Translations under genes and position numbers: made by a program
Source: Saprospiraceae bacterium
GTDB taxonomy: Bacteria > Bacteroidota > Bacteroidia > Chitinophagales > Saprospiraceae
Direction of reading: 5' to 3'
Assembly: GCA_017995875.1 (NCBI GenBank)
Contig: JAGOIB010000126.1
Location: forward strand, 1 to 6,172
Length of the DNA: 6,172 bases
The notes under the pieces: generated by a model
What the model was told of the DNA's origin: nothing
Seen by the model: the letters and a program-made list of their open reading frames with translations, nothing else
Database searches by the model: none
Shown: in pieces, positions 1-4,688 of the stretch
Layout of the letters: the number at the start of each line of letters is the position of its first letter
Numbering within the stretch: the first letter of the stretch is position 1

Positions 1-18
1 TGCTAATTCAAAGTTTTA

Positions 19-42
19 CCCCCATTTAGGGAGCTAGGGGGG
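19..42 (-). terminator. Candidate hairpin terminator downstream of the regulator operon
   Basis: A run of five C (19-23) is separated by 13 bases from a run of six G (37-42), so a five-base-pair GC stem can form in either direction. On the minus strand it lies about 80 bases past the stop of the LytTR regulator gene and is followed by a short mixed A/T stretch, not a clean U tract. On the plus strand a seven-T run (54-60) follows about eleven bases later. The loop also carries a TTTAGGGAGCTAGGG-like phrase that resembles common Bacteroidota intergenic repeats, so it could be a repeat unit and not a terminator. The call rests on base pairing by eye only. Confidence 0.3.
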
Positions 43-70
43 ATGCGAAAATATTTTTTTAAATAATTCT

Positions 71-106
71 GCGTCATCCTTGTGGTGAGCGGAGCCGAAC
101 TATGCG
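71..106. repeat. Candidate dispersed intergenic repeat motif
   Basis: The stretch starts GCGTCATCCTTGTGGTGAGC and continues with a GGAGCCGAAC block ending in ATGCG. It resembles the 'GTCATCCTGAGC...GTCGAAGGATG' family of short motifs that recurs between genes in many Bacteroidota. Only the outer CAT/ATG arms are clearly complementary in this copy, so it would be a diverged or asymmetric member. Only one copy is present in the window, so repetition itself cannot be shown here; the call rests on remembered resemblance. Confidence 0.35.
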
Positions 107-120
107 TTCCTTTTTTTATG

Positions 121-822
121 TCATTTGAGATGCTTTGTGATTAATTCCTTGTACGTCCTGCCAATAGGAATCTCATGGTCACCGATTTCAATCGCATTGG
201 CACTGTAGGCCGTAACTTTATCGAGATTGATCATAAACGATTTGTGTACCCGTATCAAATTGGGCAATGGTAGTAAGGATTCAAATTCACCAATCTGAAT
301 CTTCGTGACCAGGTTCTGCTGTGTTGTATGGATTTTTACATATTCCTTCAGGCTTTCGATGTACAGGATATCTTCAAGATACACTTTCACCTGGCGTTTA
401 TCTACATTGAAAAAATGGAATGCACCCTTTCGTGTTGATGCGTCAGCTTGCTCAGCAGCGATTGATTCATTTTTTTTGATTTTCTGAATGGCCTGCAAAA
501 ATCGGCTAAACTCGATGGGCTTCAACAGGTAATCCACCACGTTTAGATTATATCCTTCAATGGCATATTGATCATACGCTGTCGTGAGGATCACCTGGTA
601 TTGATTCTGGATAGTTTTAATAAAATCAATCCCTTTTATTTTTGGTAAATGTATATCCACAAACAGGACATCTATATGGTGACTGCGCAGAAATCCTGAA
701 GCCGTCATGACATCACGACAAACCGCAATCAACTGTAAGTCGGATACTTCAGCGATATAATCCCGGAGGATCTCCGCAGCCAAAGGTTCGTCTTCGATCA
801 CCAGGCAGTTAAACATAGACAT
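121..822 (-). CDS. LytTR-family response regulator (receiver + LytTR DNA-binding domain)
   Basis: A 233-residue regulator of the usual LytR/AlgR two-domain length. The receiver domain covers about residues 4-120: acidic pair E10-D11, phospho-acceptor D56 in VLFVDIHLP, T80/T81 on the following strand, and K101 in the LLKP turn. After a linker of about 15 residues, the LytTR DNA-binding domain covers about 135-232, with the typical YIESLKEYVKIH segment and RVHKSFMINL (191-200) near its end. Phosphorylation by the kinase encoded just upstream should drive binding to paired LytTR sites in target promoters. The ATG at 822 lies inside the kinase gene, whose stop is at 809-811, so the two share 14 bases and are probably translationally coupled. 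A second ATG two codons in (816) is a possible start. No Shine-Dalgarno sequence is seen, as is normal in Bacteroidota. Family assignment is secure; the target genes are unknown. Confidence 0.95.
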   Translation of the reverse strand: MSMFNCLVIEDEPLAAEILRDYIAEVSDLQLIAVCRDVMTASGFLRSHHIDVLFVDIHLPKIKGIDFIKTIQNQYQVILTTAYDQYAIEGYNLNVVDYLLKPIEFSRFLQAIQKIKKNESIAAEQADASTRKGAFHFFNVDKRQVKVYLEDILYIESLKEYVKIHTTQQNLVTKIQIGEFESLLPLPNLIRVHKSFMINLDKVTAYSANAIEIGDHEIPIGRTYKELITKHLK

Positions 823-1909
823 ACGAATTTAACTCAATCATCAGATCCACGATAAAATCAGTTTCCGTTTTGGAGGCCGAAAAGGTATATTCCTTGTACA
901 ATATTGCCAATTGACGTTTGATGTTACTTAAACCAATTCCGTCTTTAATGAGGTTATCATCTGTGGGCTGTTCGGTGAGGGTATTGGAAATTGAAAATTT
1001 CAGAATGCCATTTACTTCACTGACCTTGATAGCAATATGGGTTTCTAATCCATTGCTATGTTTAAAAGCATTCTCCACGAGAGGCAGCAGTAATAATGGG
1101 GATATACCTGCGTTTTCGTTTTCCAGATCTTGCGTAAAGGAAATGGTTAAATGCTCCTGAAAGCGTAGTTTTTGTAAGGCAATATAATCAGCGATGAGTT
1201 GTAATTCGTCCTTGAGTGGATTGGTGCGATGACTTGTTTCATAGAGCATGTACCGTAGTATTTTTGACAAACTCATGATCGCTGTTGGCGTATTGGTGTC
1301 CTGCTTACGACTTAAGGCATAGATGCCATTCAGTGTATTGAAAAGAAAATGGGGATTGGTTTGCGCTTTCAGATACTGTAATTCTGATTTTATTTTTTCA
1401 TGTACTAGGATCGTTTCTTGTTTTAATGCACTGATGCGCAGTTGCACCAGTTTGATCGCGACAGCAACCAGGGTTATTGGAATCAGGTCAAACAGTGAAT
1501 ACAGGTATCTGCCCAGCAGACTTTCAAAAGTGAGGATGCGCTCCTCGCCTGGAAAGATGTATATCCAGATGACATAGTGCACGATCAATCGTATGAGGAA
1601 TGCACCACATAGTAAGGCGAAAATAAATTCAAGCAAGTATTTTAAACTGGACTTTCCGGGTGTCCGGAAAGGTGATGCAGCTAAGGTAGATTGGTGGTTG
1701 GACCACCTCGGGATGATGCTATAGATGGAATAATACACCACCAGAACTTTAATACTATACATCATTACCTGGGCCAGGGCACCTTTAAAGAAAGAAACCC
1801 AATCAGGATGTTGCGTAAAGCTACTGGAGAAGTATAATTCGTTGAAAAGGCTCGTGCAAAAAAAGAGCGTCCAAAAGAGGAGATGACGTAAAATCCTTTT
1901 TGTTGACAT
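809..1909 (-). CDS. LytS/YpdA-type membrane sensor histidine kinase
   Basis: A 366-residue kinase when started at the ATG at 1909. The frame is open to a TTG at 1993, which would add 28 polar residues, but the 1909 start places a typical hydrophobic helix (RHLLFWTLFFCTSLF) right at the N terminus, as in relatives. Four membrane helices are visible at about 9-27, 44-66, 91-118 and 134-156, with no periplasmic sensor domain between them. A short coiled linker leads to the His_kinase domain, with phospho-acceptor H187 in NPHFLFN. The ATPase domain follows, with its N box LVENAFKHS (N280) and G box DGIGLSNIKRQL (323-334). All catalytic motifs are intact. It should autophosphorylate at the inner membrane and pass phosphate to the LytTR regulator encoded directly downstream. 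The signal sensed cannot be read from the sequence. ATG codons at 1954 and 1963 are other possible starts. Confidence 0.94.
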   Translation of the reverse strand: MSTKRILRHLLFWTLFFCTSLFNELYFSSSFTQHPDWVSFFKGALAQVMMYSIKVLVVYYSIYSIIPRWSNHQSTLAASPFRTPGKSSLKYLLEFIFALLCGAFLIRLIVHYVIWIYIFPGEERILTFESLLGRYLYSLFDLIPITLVAVAIKLVQLRISALKQETILVHEKIKSELQYLKAQTNPHFLFNTLNGIYALSRKQDTNTPTAIMSLSKILRYMLYETSHRTNPLKDELQLIADYIALQKLRFQEHLTISFTQDLENENAGISPLLLLPLVENAFKHSNGLETHIAIKVSEVNGILKFSISNTLTEQPTDDNLIKDGIGLSNIKRQLAILYKEYTFSASKTETDFIVDLMIELNSYVYV

Positions 1910-2064
1910 GTCAAAAAATTCAAAGCGCAAAATAGGACATTTTGATTTGTCCATACAGCCCATATTTCCATGTAGGCGATTCCTGCCGATCAACTACAGG
2001 TTACGCCATATGAACGACACACGACCAATCTGTTTCACTGTATGGCCGCTGGTAACCAACGCTA

Positions 2065-2083
2065 GTACATATTTTATCTGTAC
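2065..2083. promoter_or_regulatory. Inverted repeat GTACA-N9-TGTAC, possible operator
   Basis: A perfect five-base inverted repeat with a nine-base AT-rich spacer (TATTTTATC). The half-site spacing, nearly two helical turns centre to centre, suits a dimeric DNA-binding protein. It sits in the divergent region about 90 bases upstream of the secreted propeller gene and 156 bases upstream of the kinase start. Five-base arms can occur by chance, so this is only a candidate. LytTR proteins usually bind direct repeats, so it is not an obvious site for the neighbouring regulator. Confidence 0.25.
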
Positions 2084-2122
2084 CACTTTATTTCTGTTTT
2101 GATTTGATGTTGATAAATGTAT

Positions 2123-2139
2123 TCTCCGGATAGCGGAGA
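2123..2139 (+). promoter_or_regulatory. Small hairpin in the likely 5' leader of the secreted propeller gene
   Basis: TCTCCG and CGGAGA form a perfect six-base-pair stem around a five-base loop (GATAG), ending 35 bases before the ATG at 2175. No T run follows, so it is not an intrinsic terminator. It could be a leader-RNA stem affecting translation or stability, or an operator. There is no comparative support in this window. Confidence 0.25.
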
Positions 2140-2174
2140 TGCATTGAAGATGATTCACTCTAAAGTATGGCAAC

Positions 2175-3923
2175 ATGAAATTATTTCCTGTATGGATCCT
2201 GTTGGTAATGGGGAGTCCCGTTCGTGCGCAATTTTTTTCCAAGGTGATTAATTCACCATTGAGTACCACCATTGGTGATTCCCGGAGTGTCAATTGGGTG
2301 GATGTCAATGGGGATGGATATATTGATTGTTTTATTTCCAATGGCCCACAGGCGGGACAAAACAATATGTTGTACATCAATGATACGAATGGAAATTTCA
2401 CTGCCGTGACGAACGATCCAATTGTCATGGACGGTATGCCATCGGATGGAGCAACTTTCGCGGATATCGACAATGATGATGACCTGGATGCTTTTGTGGT
2501 GAATTGGTACAACAAGAATAATCTGGCCTATGTCAATGATGGCACAGGAGCATTTACTAAAGTGGTAGATGGAACATGGGTAAACCACCTCGGGTATTCG
2601 GAAACTGCTTCGTTTGGGGATTATAACAACGATGGACTTGTAGACCTCTACGTAACCAATAGTGAGGGCAACAAGAAAAATTTTCTCTATAAGAATCTGG
2701 GCTCGCACATGATGGAGTCTATAGTAGAGGGGTCACCGGTGACAGATGCTGGTTCCTCAAGAAATGTCAGCTGGACAGATATTGATAATGACGGAGATCC
2801 TGATCTCTTTGTCACGAATGAGAATGGCGAGAAGGACCACCTCTATCGAAATGACGGGGGTGGTTTATTTACAAAATTGACTGAGCCGTTGATAACAGTT
2901 GATCAGTATAGTACCATGAGTGGAAGCTGGGGTGACATCGACAATGATGGTGATCTTGATGTATTTCTCGCCAATGATGGAAGCAAAAATCAACTGTTCA
3001 GGAATGAGGGCAATTTTGTTTTCTCCAGGATCCTGACAACGGCTATTTCAAGTGCAACGGCTAAATCTTTTAGTAGTGCCTGGGCGGATATTGACAACGA
3101 TGGCGACCTTGATCTTTTTGTGACCAATGCTTTTCAGAATGGTGTGCGGTTAAAAAATAAACTATTTGTCAATGATGGCACCGGCGACTTTACCGAAGTG
3201 ACGGATGATGTCGTGGTGATGGATCAGGGTTGGTCTTATGGTTGTGCCTTTGGGGATTATGACAATGATGGATTTCAGGATCTGGCTGTAGCCACTACAC
3301 GATTTGGTGGTGCGGATGAAGCAGATTATCTGTATCACAACAATGGCAATGAAAATCATTGGCTGATGATATCCCTTGAAGGAAAAACAACAAACCGATC
3401 AGCTATTGGTGCCAAAGTCCGTGTGAAAGCTGTTGTGAATGGTGTGGCGATCTGGCAGATGCGGGAGATTTCTGCGCAGAGTGCATATTGTAGCCAGAAT
3501 GATATGCGTGCGCATTTTGGACTGGGCCTGGCTGAAAAAGTTGACAGTATTACGATCGAATGGCCTTCCGGTATTGTTCAGCACTTGACGAATGTATTAC
3601 CCAACCAGATACTTGATGTTGAGGAAGACCTTGTCAATGCAGTGCCGCATGAGCAATCTTCATTTGGATTGAAAGTATTTCCCAATCCAACAAATGCAGG
3701 CATACAAATAGAAGCGCATTTCGCTGATCATTCGAATGAGGTCTTGTTGGAAGTTTATGGTGATACCGGACAGATTGTATACAGCGCCACCTTCGCACAC
3801 GTTGGTGGTTTATGGGAATATCAGCTTGATCTTAGGAAACTTCAGTTGATTCCAGGTCAGTATATAGTACGGCTGAGTAATGGGGTAGATGGAGAGGAAA
3901 GGAAAGTAATTTTTATCCAATAG
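2175..3923 (+). CDS. Secreted FG-GAP/VCBS seven-repeat propeller protein with ASPIC/UnbV domain and T9SS sorting domain
   Basis: A 582-residue exported protein. A signal peptide (MKLFPVWILLVMGSPVRA) probably cleaves before Q19. Seven calcium-loop motifs of the Dx[DN]xDGxxD kind begin at residues 43, 97, 149, 202, 254, 305 and 361, spaced 51-56 residues apart, as expected for a seven-bladed integrin-alpha-like beta propeller. An ASPIC/UnbV domain follows at about 409-480, with IGAKVRVK, SQNDMRAHFGLG and IEWPSG blocks. The last 85 or so residues (from FGLKVFPNPT, 498 on) are a type A T9SS C-terminal domain ending in KVIFIQ, which directs passage through the type IX system and usually attachment at the cell surface. 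No enzymatic residues are recognisable; binding of a ligand or surface polymer is a reasonable inference but unproven. It is divergent from the kinase operon and appears monocistronic. The ATG at 2175 is chosen because the signal peptide begins there. Confidence 0.93.
   Translation: MKLFPVWILLVMGSPVRAQFFSKVINSPLSTTIGDSRSVNWVDVNGDGYIDCFISNGPQAGQNNMLYINDTNGNFTAVTNDPIVMDGMPSDGATFADIDNDDDLDAFVVNWYNKNNLAYVNDGTGAFTKVVDGTWVNHLGYSETASFGDYNNDGLVDLYVTNSEGNKKNFLYKNLGSHMMESIVEGSPVTDAGSSRNVSWTDIDNDGDPDLFVTNENGEKDHLYRNDGGGLFTKLTEPLITVDQYSTMSGSWGDIDNDGDLDVFLANDGSKNQLFRNEGNFVFSRILTTAISSATAKSFSSAWADIDNDGDLDLFVTNAFQNGVRLKNKLFVNDGTGDFTEVTDDVVVMDQGWSYGCAFGDYDNDGFQDLAVATTRFGGADEADYLYHNNGNENHWLMISLEGKTTNRSAIGAKVRVKAVVNGVAIWQMREISAQSAYCSQNDMRAHFGLGLAEKVDSITIEWPSGIVQHLTNVLPNQILDVEEDLVNAVPHEQSSFGLKVFPNPTNAGIQIEAHFADHSNEVLLEVYGDTGQIVYSATFAHVGGLWEYQLDLRKLQLIPGQYIVRLSNGVDGEERKVIFIQ
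2301..3281 (+). repeat. Seven diverged coding repeats (calcium loops of the propeller)
   Basis: Units encoding the nine-residue loops start at 2301, 2463, 2619, 2778, 2934, 3087 and 3255, a period of 153-168 bases. Loops four to six are nearly identical in protein (DIDNDGDPD, DIDNDGDLD, DIDNDGDLD) but use different synonymous codons, so the duplications are old and held by selection. Loop two reads DIDNDDDLD, with Asp in place of the usual Gly at position six. Loop one (DVNGDGYID) is also less regular. Loops three and seven use a DY variant. Confidence 0.9.
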
Positions 3924-3991
3924 TGAATACAAGCTAATTACTCCAGATATTTTTAATGATAGGGGCAATGAAATAGAAATATGTGTCTGGT

Positions 3992-4007
3992 ATTAATTTA
4001 AATTAAT
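3992..4007. repeat. Perfect 16-base AT palindrome
   Basis: ATTAATTTAAATTAAT is its own reverse complement with no spacer. It lies 68 bases past the propeller gene stop. It could be a protein-binding site or a product of AT-rich composition; as RNA it has no loop and would be a poor hairpin. Confidence 0.5.
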
Positions 4008-4174
4008 GTTTAAAGATAGAACCGGATTCCGGATCTTTTGGCAGTTAACAATATGCTTTCGCTTCAAATCTCAAGATTTTCAGCCTTTGTTATAGGTATA
4101 GTAAGGCTTGGTCCATATTCTTCTAAAAACGCTTCACCCTCAGCTCTTGACATTCAAACTGAAAAAGTAAGCCT

Positions 4175-4190
4175 TCACCATATTTGGTGA
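4175..4190 (+). promoter_or_regulatory. Inverted repeat TCACCA-TATT-TGGTGA upstream of the lipoprotein/oxidase genes
   Basis: A perfect six-base inverted repeat with a four-base loop. It contains CATATTTG (4179-4186), which matches the Bacteroidota -7 element TAnnTTTG at all but the first position. A TTGACA lies at 4147-4152, but the spacing to this box is too long for a normal promoter. The repeat could be an operator over a promoter for the two downstream genes, or a leader hairpin. No T run follows, so it is not a terminator. Confidence 0.25.
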
Positions 4191-4330
4191 GTTTCCTGAA
4201 TACAAATTACTTATATTTAGAAGCTTTTAATCTATTCAGATGAATGGGTCTGATTCCATTCGTCAAAATCAAAATTAGGGAATGGAGTAAAGCACCCGAA
4301 TATTATTTTTTAATTCTAAAAACCAAAATC

Positions 4331-4678
4331 ATGTTTTCACCATTCCACTCCGTAAAAAAACCGGGCTATTTTTATCTTATCATTGCTGCATTATGTTGCA
4401 GCAGTTGTTATTCCTACAGGCTAGCCACACACGACCAACCAGGGATTATATATTCAGAGTCCGTGACGGCCAATGCTTATTTATGGGGTCTGGCCAACAA
4501 ACCTGTACAAATCCAAACTCCTGTTTGTGATACGCTTGGAGTAAATGGCGTAGCTGAAGTTACTGTTAAAACTAATTTTGGATATGCTCTGCTCACTGTA
4601 GCCACACTTGGCATTTGGTGTCCCATGAAAATCGTCTGGATTTGCAGCAAACCTTGTCAACAAATCGGAGAATTATAA
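4331..4678 (+). CDS. Bor-like small lipoprotein
   Basis: A 115-residue protein when started at the ATG at 4331. The frame extends up to 4244, but those 29 extra residues are polar and would bury the signal sequence. Residues 11-25 are a hydrophobic signal ending in CCSSC; C26 is the likely lipidated cysteine, although the -3 residue is Cys instead of the usual Leu/Val/Ile. The mature part resembles lambda Bor as I remember it. AYLWGLANKP corresponds to Bor's FFVSGIGQKK, ATLGIWCPMKIVWICS to Bor's ITLGIYTPLEARVYCS, and both Bor core cysteines have counterparts (C66 and C105). Lambda Bor is an outer-membrane lipoprotein linked to serum resistance; the role of Bacteroidota relatives is unknown to me. 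The gene ends ten bases before the FAD oxidase gene, so the two are probably cotranscribed. The alignment was made by eye. Confidence 0.8.
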   Translation: MFSPFHSVKKPGYFYLIIAALCCSSCYSYRLATHDQPGIIYSESVTANAYLWGLANKPVQIQTPVCDTLGVNGVAEVTVKTNFGYALLTVATLGIWCPMKIVWICSKPCQQIGEL

Positions 4679-4688
4679 ACAGACGGCT

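Larger units (their letters stand above)
1910..2174. other. Divergent intergenic region between kinase operon and secreted propeller gene
   Basis: These 265 bases separate two divergent starts and should hold both promoters. I found no exact match to the Bacteroidota -7 element TAnnTTTG on either strand. The nearest plus-strand candidate is TATTTCTG at 2089-2096 (one fixed position wrong, no clear TTG box upstream). On the minus strand TATTTTG (1928-1934) is one base short. No convincing pair of LytTR boxes was seen. The region holds two small inverted repeats, listed separately. Open frames crossing it lack any family signal. Confidence 0.5.
3924..4330. other. AT-rich intergenic region with palindromes, no gene seen
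   Basis: About 400 bases separate the propeller stop from the likely lipoprotein start. There is no open frame with family signal on either strand. The region contains a 16-base palindrome (3992-4007), an 11-base CCGGA-T-TCCGG palindrome (4022-4032) followed by ATCTTTT, a 7-base inverted pair AAGGCTT/AAGCCTT (4103-4109 and 4169-4175), and a six-base-pair hairpin (4175-4190). The CCGG repeat before T residues could be a weak terminator for the propeller gene. A TATATTTA box at 4212-4219 differs from TAnnTTTG only in its last base and could serve the downstream genes, but lacks a well-placed TTG box. An ATG at 4244 extends the lipoprotein frame but is unlikely to be the start. Confidence 0.5.

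Noticed and set aside
1910..1993. Upstream extension of the kinase to a TTG at 1993
   Set aside because: The extra 28 residues are polar and would precede the first membrane helix. Starting at the ATG at 1909 gives the N terminus expected of this kinase family.
1994..2515. Minus-strand open frame of 173 codons crossing the divergent region into the propeller gene
   Set aside because: It is antisense to a well-supported gene, has no recognisable domain, and its composition follows from the opposite strand.
2253..2708. Minus-strand frame very rich in isoleucine and valine
   Set aside because: The Ile/Val-rich repeats are the antisense reading of the GAT/AAT-rich calcium loops, not a real hydrophobic protein. 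The frame at 3162-3359 is the same artefact.
4147..4190. TTGACA as a classical -35 box for the downstream genes
   Set aside because: No matching -10 box lies at 16-18 bases, and Bacteroidota promoters do not use this consensus.
4244..4330. ATG at 4244 as the lipoprotein start
   Set aside because: It would add 29 mostly polar residues before the signal peptide and move the lipobox too far from the N terminus.
2018..4435. Twelve-base match ACACACGACCAA in the divergent region and again in the lipoprotein gene
   Set aside because: One match of this length is expected by chance in a window of this size, and the second copy is within coding sequence.
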